Below, in pieces: positions 34,401 through 42,927 of a DNA stretch of 52,003 bases (positions are counted from its first letter, which is position 1; every line of letters starts with the position of its first letter). Both the position numbers and the translations under genes were made by a program. The notes below the pieces were generated by a model. That model made no database searches, was not told the origin of the DNA, and saw only the letters and a list, made by a program, of their open reading frames with translations. Source of the stretch: Candidatus Omnitrophota bacterium (GTDB lineage: Bacteria > Ratteibacteria > UBA8468 > B48-G9 > JAFGKM01); NCBI GenBank assembly GCA_023819545.1, contig JAMWCA010000001.1:1-52003 (forward strand), given 5' to 3'.

Positions 34401-34638
34401 TATCTATTTTTTCTCCCTCATCAGCACAGGCATTTATACATTCAAACCACTCTTTTGATAGATATGGTGTGTCAAGTCCAACCCTTGAATGCATAAAAAA
34501 TCCACCAAGTCCCATCTCTTTCATTATTCTTACTTGTCTTCTTAATTCATCTTTATCAAGTTTTCCATTCCAAGCCCAAAAAGGAGCACCTCTAAATTCA
34601 CTACCAGGATTTTTAATATTCTTTAAAATTTTTTCCAT
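31477..34638 (-). CDS. GH106-like glycoside hydrolase (alpha-L-rhamnosidase superfamily)
   Basis: A 1053-residue protein without signal peptide, so apparently cytosolic. The start FRGAPFWAWNGKLDKDELRR, then MGLGGFFMHSRVGLDTPYLS and LYDEDRWPSGAAGG, match the catalytic TIM-barrel start I know from GH106-type unclassified hydrolases. GIFTDEPNYG and WRLTETYGCTGWDFSFEGHK probably hold acidic catalytic residues. The last 300 residues are beta-rich with GH2-like jelly-roll features. It would release a terminal sugar from an imported oligosaccharide, plausibly rhamnose or a uronic-acid conjugate, feeding the isomerases next door. Preceded by AGGAGAGT-type RBS. Confidence 0.78.
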   Translation of the reverse strand: MEKILKNIKNPGSEFRGAPFWAWNGKLDKDELRRQVRIMKEMGLGGFFMHSRVGLDTPYLSKEWFECINACADEGEKIDMLAFLYDEDRWPSGAAGGLVTKNKKYRMRHLVMTITDEIKKVKFLKNTLAIFFVNFENNFIKSYKKVKKGEKVEKITENQKILIFNVELSKESDWYNGYTYLDTLNHESVKKFIEITHENYKKYSGKYFGKVIPGIFTDEPNYGNVYFHYKSPTEKEIHIGIPWTDKLPNEFKKKYGYDIISFLPEIYFNLEGQKISKVRYHYFDCITSLFVESFAKQIGKWCEKNKLLFTGHILEEDTLSRQTHVVGNCLRFYEYMQAPGMDLLTEHWRIFNTAKQVSSVARQFDRKWRLTETYGCTGWDFSFEGHKALGDWQAALGINLRCQHLSWYTMLGEAKRDYPASIFYQSPWWNFYKYVEDYFARINLVMTNGKEIRDLLVIHPIESMWAIYKMPEIEKNQFIHPEEVKKLDEIFAEICDVLLANHIDFDYGDEEILSRWAKIEEKEGKPILRVNKGEYKAILIPPLLTIRSSTLKLLKKFKEKGGDIIFVEETPSYIDCELSDKIKEFAKECIVVSSFQQAINQLEKIRRISIKDENGNEIKQILYLLREDDENFYLFLCNTSMEWDSKNIAKYCLVRDRKIEFKNVIIKSFPQWKYKPIEINLENGEIYYPEIIKDENGYMIRTDFPPLSSHLYIIPKKNEFNFEIKTKKKYKEIKINQIKKDEWKYILTESNVLVLDMPYFKIDNGNWQEKKEILKIDREIRKYLGIPARGGAMIQPWARKKKENPKNLRLSLKYEFLVEKLPEGEISIAIEKPELYDIYINNTKLISDMKSGWWVDKSLETIKFDSTLLKIGKNEILLETVYNENHPGLEIIYLLGNFGVNKEKLIITSLPQNLKIGDWTEQGLPFYSGNIGYILPLEKIEFKENQKVFLKIPEFRGVGIRVVCEGNQIGLISWPPYEIDITEYLKGKDNITLIIEVLGHRRNSHGPLHYYEKWPVWTGPDQFISEGNMWVNDYQVVPCGLMVYPEIIIKEEE

Positions 34639-34685
34639 TAACTCTCCTTTTTAAATTTTTAGTTTATTTCAAATTTTAAAAAAAG

Positions 34686-34691
34686 TAAAAT
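34686..34691 (+). promoter_or_regulatory. -10 element of the radical SAM gene (leaderless)
   Basis: TAAAAT ends 6 bases before the ATG at 34698, the same spacing as murG. No ribosome binding site is present, so the transcript should begin at the start codon. A weak TTTATT (34663-34668) 17 bases upstream could be the -35. Confidence 0.45.
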
Positions 34692-34697
34692 ATTTTT

Positions 34698-35717
34698 ATG
34701 GAAAATACCTTTCATATTCAATGGCATATAACAGACAATTGTAATTTAAGATGTAGGCACTGTTATCAAAACAGTTTCTCTTCGGAAAAAGACCTTCAAC
34801 TTGAAAAACTTGTTTATATCTTCTCTAATATTTGTGAATTTTTAAAAAAAGAAAATAGAAAACTTGTAATTGACATAACTGGAGGAGAACCATTTTTATA
34901 TAGTAAATACTGGGAATTAATAGAAATAATTTTAAATACAGATTTAGTTAAAGATATAGGAATAATAACAAATGGTTTTTTTCTTGATGATGAGGTTATT
35001 TACAAAATTGAAAAAAATAAAATTATATTAAAAATCTCAACAGAATCTGTTGATAAAGAATTATATGAATTTTTTAGAGGTAAAAATTTTGAAAAGTTTA
35101 TAAAAATATGTGATAAAATAAAAGAAGTGAAATCAAATAAATTTTTGATGTTTACAATACTTGAAACAAATTGGCTTCAAATTTTTAAAATTTTTGATTT
35201 TGCGAAAAGATATAATTTTAATGGCATTATATTTGAAAGATTTATACCTTATGGACTTGGAGAAAAATTAAAAAATGATGTAATCTCTTTTGAAAAATGG
35301 TTTTTATTAACAAAATTTTTACATAAAATATGTAAAATTGATTTTGATATTTATGACATTGTTGAATATAGAGGATTTATGGTAAAAATAGAAGAGAATG
35401 AATTTGGACTTTATGGAAGTGAGTGTATTGTTGGAAAAGATGGAATTGCTATTATACCAGATGGGACTGTTTTCCCTTGTAGAAGATTTCCTTTATCAAT
35501 TGGAAATTTATTGAAAGAAAGTTTAAATGAGATATGGAAGAATTCAGATATATTAAATAGAATTAGGAACAAAAGTTTCTTGAAAGGTTTATGTAAAGAT
35601 TGTAAAATTAATAAATGTATTGGATGTAGAGCACTTGCTTATAGTTTATACAATGATTTTTTAGAACAAGACCCTTTATGTTATTTAAAAATGGAGGGAG
35701 AAAATGGATATAATTAA
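34698..35717 (+). CDS. Radical SAM protein with SPASM domain
   Basis: A 339-residue protein. The SAM cluster motif CNLRCRHC (Cys15, Cys19, Cys22) is followed by DITGGEPFLY. The C-terminal SPASM region includes PDGTVFPCRRFPLSIGN and the closing cysteines CKDCKINKCIGCRALAY. SPASM proteins mature peptides (PqqE, AnSME) or modify enzymes; the substrate is unknown and no obvious precursor peptide gene flanks it. It overlaps the SDR gene by 14 bases, so it is first in the SDR-gnd-isomerase operon, an odd pairing with sugar enzymes. Confidence 0.88.
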   Translation: MENTFHIQWHITDNCNLRCRHCYQNSFSSEKDLQLEKLVYIFSNICEFLKKENRKLVIDITGGEPFLYSKYWELIEIILNTDLVKDIGIITNGFFLDDEVIYKIEKNKIILKISTESVDKELYEFFRGKNFEKFIKICDKIKEVKSNKFLMFTILETNWLQIFKIFDFAKRYNFNGIIFERFIPYGLGEKLKNDVISFEKWFLLTKFLHKICKIDFDIYDIVEYRGFMVKIEENEFGLYGSECIVGKDGIAIIPDGTVFPCRRFPLSIGNLLKESLNEIWKNSDILNRIRNKSFLKGLCKDCKINKCIGCRALAYSLYNDFLEQDPLCYLKMEGENGYN

Positions 35718-36528
35718 TAAAATTTTTTCTTTGAAGGGGAAAATTGCAGTAATTACTGGTGGAGGGGGAATTCTTGGTTCTGAAATAGCGAAAGGGCTTG
35801 GAATGGCTGGTGCTACTATAATTATAGGAGAAATTAAAAAATATCAAGAAGTTGCTAATGATTTAAATAAAATTGGAATTGAAAGTCAAGGCGAATATCT
35901 TGATGTATTTGATAAAGATAAAATTGAACAAGTTGCGAAAAAAATTGTTGACAAGTATGGAAAAATAGATATTCTTGTAAATGCCGCAGGGGGCAATATA
36001 AAAGAGGCAACTACATCACCTGAACTTTCTTTTTTTGAATTGCCTTTATCTGCACTTGAAAAAGTTGTCGCTTTAAATCTTTTTGGAGGAGCAATTTTAC
36101 CTTGTCAGGTTTTTGGAAAATATATGGTAAAGAATGAAAATGGTGGTTCAATAATAAATATATCTTCTATGAATGCTTTTAGGCCTTTAACAAGGATTCC
36201 TGGTTATTCAGCAGCAAAAGCAGCTGTAAGTAATTTTACACAATGGCTTGCAGTCCATTTTGCACTTGAATATAATAAAAAATTAAGAGTAAATGCTATT
36301 GCTCCTGGTTTTTTTCTAACTCAGCAAAACAGGTATTTATTAGTTGATGAAAACGGAAATTTAACAGAAAGAGGGAAAGCAATCATCTCCCATACTCCAA
36401 TGGGAAGATTTGGGAATCCTGAAGATTTAATTGGTATTTGTATCTTTCTTGCTTCAGATGCATCAATCTTTGTAACAGGAACAGTAATACCTATAGATGG
36501 TGGTTTTAATGCTTTTTCAGGTGTATAA
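35704..36528 (+). CDS. SDR-family oxidoreductase, D-mannonate oxidoreductase-like
   Basis: A 274-residue short-chain dehydrogenase: cofactor loop TGGGGILGSEIAKGL, NAAGG, Ser in NISSMNAF, and YSAAK with the catalytic Tyr and Lys. SMNAFRPLTRIPGYSAAKAAVSNFTQWLAVHFA and NAIAPGFFLTQQNRYL are the hallmarks of the subgroup annotated as D-mannonate oxidoreductase (fructuronate reductase). It would interconvert fructuronate and mannonate with NAD(P)H in uronate breakdown. GGAGGG lies before its ATG inside the radical SAM gene. Confidence 0.85.
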   Translation: MDIINKIFSLKGKIAVITGGGGILGSEIAKGLGMAGATIIIGEIKKYQEVANDLNKIGIESQGEYLDVFDKDKIEQVAKKIVDKYGKIDILVNAAGGNIKEATTSPELSFFELPLSALEKVVALNLFGGAILPCQVFGKYMVKNENGGSIINISSMNAFRPLTRIPGYSAAKAAVSNFTQWLAVHFALEYNKKLRVNAIAPGFFLTQQNRYLLVDENGNLTERGKAIISHTPMGRFGNPEDLIGICIFLASDASIFVTGTVIPIDGGFNAFSGV

Positions 36529-36554
36529 ATATAAATGAAAAAAAGGAGGTAAGT

Positions 36555-38051
36555 ATGAAAAAAGGAGATATTGGAATAATTGGAATGGAGGTTATGGGTA
36601 GGAATCTTGCATTGAACTTTGAAAGGAATGGGTATACAGTTGTTGTATTCAATAGGACAGGGGAAAAAACTAAGGCATTTGTTGAAACACAGGGAAAAGG
36701 GAAAAACATAATACCAACTTATGAAATTTCTGATTTTGTTGCAAATCTTGAAAGACCAAGAAAAATTATGCTTATGGTAAAAGAGGGACAACCAGTAGAT
36801 GATTTTATATCAAAACTTCTTCCAATTCTTGATAAAGGCGATTTAATTATAGATGGTGGAAACTCATTTTTTAAAGATACAATAAGAAGAAGTAACCAAC
36901 TTTCAGAAAAAGGGATTTTGTTTATAGGAACTGGTGTTTCTGGTGGAGAAGAAGGTGCCTTGAAAGGTCCTGCTATTATGCCAGGTGGTCAATTTGAGGC
37001 CTATAAACTTGTTGAGGAAATGTTTAAAAAAATATCTGCAAAAGCATATGATGGACAGCCATGTGTAACTTATATAGGTCCAGATGGAGCCGGGCACTAT
37101 GTAAAAATGGTTCATAATGGAATTGAATATGGTGATATGCAATTAATAGGTGAATGTTGCTGGTTTTTCAAAAATGGATTTGGTATGAGTTCAGGAGAAA
37201 TAGCAGAAATAATGAGCCAATGGAATGGAGAAAATGATATTCTGAGAAGTTATTTAATTCAGATTACAGGAGATTTAATGAAAGAAAAACATAAAGAAAA
37301 ACCAGATGAATACCTTGTTGATATTGTTGCAGATATAACAAGAATGAAAGGAACAGGGACATGGACTGTCCAAAGTGCTCTTGAATTACTTGTTCCAGTT
37401 CCTACAATTGCATCTGCTGTTTTTTCAAGGGAAATGTCTCAAGATAAAGATATCAGATTAAAAGTTTCTTCTATGTTAAAACTGGATATTAAAGAAAAAT
37501 TTAAAGGTTCAAAGAAAAATATAATTAAAGTTGCTCATGATGCTCTTTATATTGCTAAAATTTCATCTTATGCTCAAGGACTTGCTCTTTTAAAATCTGC
37601 AAGTGAATTTTACAAATGGAATTTAAAACTTGGAGAAATTGCAAAGATATGGCGGGCTGGATGTATTATAAGGGCTCAATTTCTTGATGAAATAACAAAT
37701 GCCTATAAAGAAAATCCTGAACTTCCAAATTTACTTGTTGACAAAAACTTTTCTGAATTCGTAATTAAAAATATTAAAAAACTTGCTAAATTCATTGAAA
37801 TTGCCCATAAAGCAGGTGTCCCTGTTCCTGCATTTGCAAATTCTTATGATTATATTTTACAAATTACAAGTCCAATTATGTTTTCAGCCCAGGTTAGTGC
37901 TTTACAAAGGGATTATTTTGGAGCCCATGGATATTTCAAAATTAAATCAATTGATAATCCTGAAATTTTGAAGACAGAAGATGGTAGAGAAAGAGAATTT
38001 CACACTGAATGGCTTGTTGAAGGAAGACCTGAAAAAGAAGTTACAAAATAA
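36555..38051 (+). CDS. gnd: 6-phosphogluconate dehydrogenase, decarboxylating
   Basis: Oxidises 6-phosphogluconate to ribulose 5-phosphate, CO2 and NAD(P)H. The 498 residues are of the long E. coli-like type. GIIGMEVMGRNLALNFERNGY with VFNRT suggests NADP preference (Asn-Arg-Thr), and GTGVSGGEEGALKGPAIMPGG and GAGHYVKMVHNGIEYGDMQL hold the substrate and catalytic Lys/Asn. The variant GMEVMG replaces the usual GLxVMG. A strong AAGGAGG precedes the ATG. It sits between the mannonate SDR and a xylose-isomerase-like gene. Confidence 0.94.
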   Translation: MKKGDIGIIGMEVMGRNLALNFERNGYTVVVFNRTGEKTKAFVETQGKGKNIIPTYEISDFVANLERPRKIMLMVKEGQPVDDFISKLLPILDKGDLIIDGGNSFFKDTIRRSNQLSEKGILFIGTGVSGGEEGALKGPAIMPGGQFEAYKLVEEMFKKISAKAYDGQPCVTYIGPDGAGHYVKMVHNGIEYGDMQLIGECCWFFKNGFGMSSGEIAEIMSQWNGENDILRSYLIQITGDLMKEKHKEKPDEYLVDIVADITRMKGTGTWTVQSALELLVPVPTIASAVFSREMSQDKDIRLKVSSMLKLDIKEKFKGSKKNIIKVAHDALYIAKISSYAQGLALLKSASEFYKWNLKLGEIAKIWRAGCIIRAQFLDEITNAYKENPELPNLLVDKNFSEFVIKNIKKLAKFIEIAHKAGVPVPAFANSYDYILQITSPIMFSAQVSALQRDYFGAHGYFKIKSIDNPEILKTEDGREREFHTEWLVEGRPEKEVTK

Positions 38052-38073
38052 AAGTTAAAAAGGAGAAAAAATT

Positions 38074-39201
38074 ATGGAAAAATCATATCATTCAATTTGT
38101 AGATGGACTTTTAATTCAGGGAAAGGTGGTTTTGTTCCGGCAAATATAAGACCGTTATGGAATTCTGATAGATTCTCTACAGTTGATTTTGTCAATCTTG
38201 TTGCAGAAAAGATTAAACCAAGATTGCCTGAAAATATAGTTATTGGCGTTGAGTTTCATTATGATTCAGAAATTAATGAGAAAAATTTAGGTCAAGTTAT
38301 AAAAGTAATGAAAGAAAAAAATATTTATCTTGCTTTGATTACTCCTGGAGCACATTCTCATTTTGCATATGGTGGTATTTCATCTTTAGAGCCAGATGAA
38401 AGGAAAAAAGCAGAAGAGTTTGGTTTAAGGACAATTGACATTGGTTATGAGATGAAAGATGTTTTTTTGAAAGAAAAAGAGCCAACTTTTGTTTTATGGA
38501 ATGGTTCATGGGGATATGATATTGCAACTCCTTTTATAAAGAAAATGTATGAAAATTTGAAAGAAAGTATAGCAAAACTTTGTGAATATGAAGAAAAAAA
38601 GGGTGGAGAATTTTATTTAGCAATAGAACCGAAACCAAATGAAGGACATCCTTGTATGTTAATTCCAACAGTTGCAAGTGCTATTTTATTTTGGAAGAAA
38701 TTAAATGAGGATTATGGAATAAAAATAGAAAAAAAAGGTGTTAATAAAGAATTTGGACATTCTGAAATGATAGGGCTTGACCATATTTATGATACAGTTG
38801 AGGAGATTGATAATAAAATGCTTGTTCATATGCATATAAATAGTCAGGGATATAATGATGGAATAATACTTGGTGGACCAGGTAAATTTGATATTGACCA
38901 TGGAGCAAGAATAAATGGTATGAATATAATAATTGCAAAATTAATTCAGGAATACGGATTTAGTAGATGGAAAGGACATGATATGCAGGCACGTCCATAT
39001 GATAATGAAATCAAGGCAATAGAGAGAGTAATTAGAAGTATATTATCATGGGAAGCGTGTGAAATTATTGCAAAAAGAATGAATTTGGAAGAAATTTTAC
39101 AATATTTATCAAAAAGAGAAACAGATAAAGTGGAAGATATTATGAGAGATTTAGTTTCTGAAGGTTTTAAAATTTTCAAATCTCTTTATGAATCAACTTG
39201 A
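38074..39201 (+). CDS. Xylose-isomerase-like TIM-barrel protein
   Basis: A 375-residue relative of xylose isomerase. Metal-ligand segments are visible: GVEFHYDSEI, YLAIEPKPNEGHPCMLIP (conserved EPKPNE), KEFGHSEMIGLDH, MHINSQGYNDG and FDIDHGARING, and GHDMQARPYDNE. True xylose isomerases are longer (about 440 residues) and have WGGREG, which is absent here, so the substrate is probably another aldose or ketose. AAAAAGGAGA precedes the ATG. Same operon as gnd. Confidence 0.82.
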   Translation: MEKSYHSICRWTFNSGKGGFVPANIRPLWNSDRFSTVDFVNLVAEKIKPRLPENIVIGVEFHYDSEINEKNLGQVIKVMKEKNIYLALITPGAHSHFAYGGISSLEPDERKKAEEFGLRTIDIGYEMKDVFLKEKEPTFVLWNGSWGYDIATPFIKKMYENLKESIAKLCEYEEKKGGEFYLAIEPKPNEGHPCMLIPTVASAILFWKKLNEDYGIKIEKKGVNKEFGHSEMIGLDHIYDTVEEIDNKMLVHMHINSQGYNDGIILGGPGKFDIDHGARINGMNIIIAKLIQEYGFSRWKGHDMQARPYDNEIKAIERVIRSILSWEACEIIAKRMNLEEILQYLSKRETDKVEDIMRDLVSEGFKIFKSLYEST

Positions 39202-39979
39202 AGAATTTTTAAATTTAATTAAAAATTCAGAATATATAGTTGCTTTTACAGGTGCAGGTATATCAGTAGAAAGTGGAATTCCCCAATTTAGAGGTGATAA
39301 AGGACTGTGGGAAAAGTATAAGCCACAAATTTACGGCACTTTGCCAGGAATAATTTCTCAATTTTTTATTTCTCCAAAAAAAGTTATTGATTTTATTTAT
39401 GATTTTACTTATCCAATTTTGAATGCAAAACCAAATATTTCTCATATTGCTTTATTTGAGCTTGAAAAAAAAGGAAAACTAAAGTCAATCATTACTCAAA
39501 ATATAGACAATTTACATCAAAAAGCAGGAAGTAAAAATATTATAGAACTTCATGGTAATTTATATAAATGGGTATGTAAAAAATGTAAAAAAAGAGAAAT
39601 AATGACTGAGGATAAGTTGATGAAATTTGTTGAAGAAATTAAATTAATTCAAGGCAGAAAAAACTTAATTAGATATATTTTAAATTTTGTTAAATGCGAA
39701 TGTAGTGGAAGAAAAAGACCTGAAATTGTTTTTTTTGGAGAATTATTGCCAGAAGAAGAATTTAGAAGAGCAGAACAAGAAAGTAAAAAAGCTGATTTAT
39801 TTATTATAATTGGGACTTCAGGATTTGTTAGACCTGCATCTGACCTTCCTTATATTTCAAAACAAAACGGCGCAAAAATAGTAGAGATAAATTTGGAAGA
39901 AAGTTATTTTGATATTTCTGACCTAATTTTCAAAAAAAGGTCAACCGAGGTCTTTAAATATATAATTGAAAGAATATGA
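39188..39979 (+). CDS. Sir2-family NAD-dependent deacylase
   Basis: A 263-residue sirtuin. NAD-binding AFTGAGISVESGIPQFRG, TQNIDNLHQKAG, the catalytic His in IIELHGNLYKWVC, a zinc site formed by CKKC and CEC (Cys-x2-Cys, Cys-x-Cys), and IVFFGELLPEE and IIGTSGFVRPAS are all present. The GTSGFV variant replaces GTSLxV. It removes acyl groups from protein lysines. Overlaps xylose-isomerase-like gene by 14 bases and rsmE by 4. Confidence 0.93.
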   Translation: MNQLEEFLNLIKNSEYIVAFTGAGISVESGIPQFRGDKGLWEKYKPQIYGTLPGIISQFFISPKKVIDFIYDFTYPILNAKPNISHIALFELEKKGKLKSIITQNIDNLHQKAGSKNIIELHGNLYKWVCKKCKKREIMTEDKLMKFVEEIKLIQGRKNLIRYILNFVKCECSGRKRPEIVFFGELLPEEEFRRAEQESKKADLFIIIGTSGFVRPASDLPYISKQNGAKIVEINLEESYFDISDLIFKKRSTEVFKYIIERI

Positions 39980-40731
39980 GAAGAATTTATTTTGGGAACG
40001 ATTGCTTTAGATTAAAAGACAGGTTTTATATAAGAGGAGAAACTTTTCATTATTTAAAAAATGTTTTGAGATTTAAAAAAGGGATTGTTTTTATAGGTTT
40101 TGATGGAACTGGGAAGGAGTTTACAGTTGAAATAGAAAAGATTGATAAAAAAGAAATTTTAGGGAAAATTTTGGAAGAAAGGGGAATTTATAGTTCTGAG
40201 TTAAATTTTAATCTTCAATTATTTCAATGTATTCCTAAAGGAGATAAATTTGATTTTATAATAAGAGAGGTTACTCAACTTGGGGTAAAAAAAATAGTGC
40301 CGGTTATAAGTAAAAGGACGATAGCGAGAATTCCAGAAGAAAAAATTGAGAATAAAATTAAAAGATGGAATAGAATTGCTGAAGAGGCGTCAAAAATTTC
40401 AAAAAGAACTTTTGTTCCAGAAATTTCGGAAATATTAAATTTTGAAGAATCTATAAAAGAAGAAAAAGATATAGGAATTATTTTTTGGGAAGGAGAGAAA
40501 GAAAGGAGTATAAAAGATGTTATTAAACACCTAAGTAAAGATAAAATTATAGATAAAAGAATTAATGTTTTTATAGGGCCTGAAGGTGGATTTGATCAAG
40601 ATGAAATAAAATTAGCAATTGAAAATCATTATTTACCTACTTCTCTTGGGAAAAGAATTTTAAAAGTTGAAACTGCAAGTTTACTTAGTATTGGGATTTT
40701 AATTTATGAATTGGAAAATCTATGTAAATGA
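39976..40731 (+). CDS. rsmE: 16S rRNA (uracil1498-N3)-methyltransferase
   Basis: SPOUT-type methyltransferase for U1498 of 16S rRNA. The 251 residues show the N-terminal PUA-like part (RGETFHYLKNVLRFKKG), the middle QCIPKGDKFDFIIREVTQLGVKKIVPV, RWNRIAEEASKISKR, and the knot motif IGPEGGFDQDE and LGKRILKVETASLLSIG. Overlaps both neighbours by 4 bases. Confidence 0.94.
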   Translation: MRRIYFGNDCFRLKDRFYIRGETFHYLKNVLRFKKGIVFIGFDGTGKEFTVEIEKIDKKEILGKILEERGIYSSELNFNLQLFQCIPKGDKFDFIIREVTQLGVKKIVPVISKRTIARIPEEKIENKIKRWNRIAEEASKISKRTFVPEISEILNFEESIKEEKDIGIIFWEGEKERSIKDVIKHLSKDKIIDKRINVFIGPEGGFDQDEIKLAIENHYLPTSLGKRILKVETASLLSIGILIYELENLCK

Positions 40732-41360
40732 AATTCTATTTAATTTTTTTAACATCTTTTCTTATAGGTCTATCAGGCGCAATAAGTCCAGGCCCTCTTC
40801 TTGCAATTACAATTGAACAAACAATAAAAAGGAACTATAAAGCAGGTCCACTTATAATAATAGGGCATTCAATACTTGAACTTTTGATGATAACTTTTTT
40901 AATTATAGGATTTGGAGAAACTTTAAAAAAAGAAATTGTTCGGAGTTATTTAAATATTTTTGGTGGATTTTTCTTAATTTTTTTCGGTTTTTTAACCTTA
41001 ATTTCTATAAAAAAAATAAATTTCTCTTACTCCAAAACTTCCTACTGTAATTATTCTCTTATTTTTAAAGGGATTTTTGTAAGTTTAAGTAACCCTTACT
41101 GGACTATATGGTGGGTTACAATAGGGATTGTTTATCTTTCTTTTGCACTTCCTTATGGTTTTTTTGGTGTTTTTCTTTTCTTTTTTGGTCACATTTCTTC
41201 AGATTTTTTATGGTATAGTTTTGTTTCCTATTCTTTGTATAAAAGTAAAAAGTTGATTAAAGAAAAATATTTAAATTATTTATCTGTTTTTCTTGGATTT
41301 TTTTTAATTTGTTTTGGAATATTTTTAATTTCCAAAGTCAGGCCTCATAAATTTATTTAG
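40728..41360 (+). CDS. LysE-type exporter
   Basis: A 210-residue membrane protein with six hydrophobic segments. LIGLSGAISPGPLLAITIEQTIKRNYKAGPL is the N-terminal LysE/RhtB family signature, and LSNPYWTIWWVTIG is the conserved fourth-helix motif. It probably exports amino acids or related small solutes; the substrate is not evident. ATGA overlap with rsmE; 8-base convergent overlap with the zinc-ribbon gene. Confidence 0.85.
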   Translation: MKFYLIFLTSFLIGLSGAISPGPLLAITIEQTIKRNYKAGPLIIIGHSILELLMITFLIIGFGETLKKEIVRSYLNIFGGFFLIFFGFLTLISIKKINFSYSKTSYCNYSLIFKGIFVSLSNPYWTIWWVTIGIVYLSFALPYGFFGVFLFFFGHISSDFLWYSFVSYSLYKSKKLIKEKYLNYLSVFLGFFLICFGIFLISKVRPHKFI

Positions 41361-41601
41361 AATTTCCGCATCTTGAACAATATTTTATACCTGTTGAATC
41401 AATAACAAAAGTTGACATTTTTCCTTCACAGTGGTTACATTTTTCCTTCCATACAAAATCAATTGGCGGTATACATTTTATTTCATTTCCACAATAAATG
41501 CATTTTATTTTATCTTCTTCAATTTTAAAAACAGCAATATCTCCTTTTGTGCATTTACAATATAAACCCTCTATTCTATCTTTATAAATTTGTGCCATCA
41601 T
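41353..41601 (-). CDS. Small double zinc-ribbon protein, unknown
   Basis: An 82-residue protein with four cysteine pairs: CKC, CIYC, CNHC and CSRC, enough for two zinc-ribbon knuckles. No catalytic motif. The second Met would be an equally possible start. It may bind nucleic acid or a protein partner. Monocistronic between a convergent exporter and a divergent pseudogene block. Confidence 0.6.
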   Translation of the reverse strand: MMAQIYKDRIEGLYCKCTKGDIAVFKIEEDKIKCIYCGNEIKCIPPIDFVWKEKCNHCEGKMSTFVIDSTGIKYCSRCGNSK

Positions 41602-41617
41602 ACCCCTTTTTTATTAT

Positions 41618-41654
41618 AAAACAAAATTGTTTTTTTGTAAAGAAAATTTATAAT
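41618..41654 (+). promoter_or_regulatory. Promoter and possible operator of the decayed TIM-barrel gene
   Basis: TTGTTT (41627-41632), 16-base spacer, TATAAT (41649-41654), with AGGAG at 41663-41667 before the ATG at 41674. The inverted repeat AAAACAA-AA-TTGTTTT (41618-41633) overlaps the -35 and could be a repressor site. The control region looks intact although the genes behind it are broken. Confidence 0.4.
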
Positions 41655-41673
41655 ATTTAAGTAGGAGACAAAA

Positions 41674-42200
41674 ATGAAAATAAGTATGATGAGTTACACG
41701 ATGTATAGAGGAAAGTGGAAAGATGCTTTTAATGTTGAAAAATTATGTCAATTTACAAAAAATCTTGGTCTTGATGGCATTGATTGGGTAACAACTTATG
41801 GTAATAAACCACAAGAAATAAAAAAAATTATGGATGATTACTGCCTTAAAACTGTCTGCTATACCTTTTTTGTAGATATAAATTTTAAGGAAAGAAGTTT
41901 AAGACAGAAAGGTATAGAAGAAATAAAAAGGGGTCTTGAAATCGCCTCAATTTTAGGGACAGATAAAATAATGCTTCCAATCGGTTGAACATTTTCCTGA
42001 TATTAAAGGACCATTTTTAACTTCACAAGATATAAATTTTGCAATTGAGGAGATCCCTGAATTGAGAGTTACATTTGATTCTGGTAATGTCATACTTGGG
42101 AATGAGAAACCCGAAGATGCATTTATAAATAATCAAAAATATATAATACATTGCCATTTTAAAGATTGGAAATTTTCAGAACAAGGGAAAGGGAAGAAGC
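41674..42200 (+). pseudogene. Sugar isomerase/epimerase TIM-barrel gene with internal deletion
   Basis: The first 104 codons (SYTMYRGKWKDAF, GLDGIDWVTTYG, ILGTDKIMLPIG) match the start of an AP_endonuc_2-type sugar isomerase and run into TGA at 41986-41988. The next homologous piece is in another frame from about 41978: VEHFPDIKGPFLTSQD, LRVTFDSGNVILGNEKPED, IIHCHFKDWKF. The text between IMLPIG and VEHF, about 60-70 residues in relatives, is missing, and the C-terminus breaks off after KKHTH, where the DegT fragment begins. Promoter and ribosome binding site remain. A deletion event is the simplest cause. Confidence 0.8.
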
Positions 42201-42927
42201 ATACTCATGGAGTTCTTCAGCAACATGTGTTTTACATCATAATTGTATACCTGTTTTTGTTGATATTGATTTTAAGACAATGAATATAGATGTAAATAAA
42301 ATTGAAGAAAAAATTACTGAAAAAACAAAAGGAATTATTGTTGTCCATCTCCATGGTTTACCTGTAGAAATGGATAAAGTTTTAAAAATTGCTGAAAAAT
42401 ATAAATTAAAGATTATAGAAGATGCATGTCAGGCGCATGGAGCAAAATATAAAGGGAAAAATGTTGGGAATTTTGGAGATTCTGCTGCTTTTAGTTTTAA
42501 CCAGAATAAATGTTTGTGTTCAGGAGAAGGGGGTATGTTTGTGACTAATAATGAAGAAATTTATAATAAAGCAAAAATGTTGTGGAGTTTTGGTGAAACA
42601 AGAGCACCTCTTGAAAATAGAGATTATCATGCTTATGCACTTGGTTGGATGTATAGAAATAATGATCTGACTGCTGCTTTTGGAAGAGCACAATTAAAAA
42701 AACTTGATTGGTATCTTGAAGTTCAGAAAAAAAATGCTGCTGTTCTAACAGATATATTAAAAGAAGTTGAGGGTTTGATTTTACCTTTTGTTCCTGAAGA
42801 ATGTGAGCATAACTGGTATAACTATACTATAAGATTAGATATGGATTATTTTGGAGTTAAGAATGAAAAAAGAAAATTTAGGGATTATGTTTTGAAAGCA
42901 ATTCAGGCAGAAGGAGTAAAATGGTGA
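42199..42927 (+). pseudogene. DegT/DnrJ/EryC1 aminotransferase fragment
   Basis: From AYSWSSSATCVLHHN the frame is clearly a DegT-type PLP aminotransferase: IPVFVDIDFKTMNIDVNKIEEKITEKTKG, VVHLHGLPVEMD, EDACQAHGAKYKG, SFNQNKCLCSGEGGMFV (PLP Lys) and LGWMYRNNDLTAAFGRAQL. The normal first 80-100 residues are missing, replaced by the broken TIM-barrel gene, and the frame ends at AEGVKW, well short of a normal C-terminus. No own ribosome binding site. A working enzyme is very unlikely. Confidence 0.82.

Noticed and set aside
36321..36791. 156-codon open frame antisense to the SDR and gnd
   Set aside because: It spans two well-defined genes and their AAGGAGG site on the other strand, with low-complexity product.
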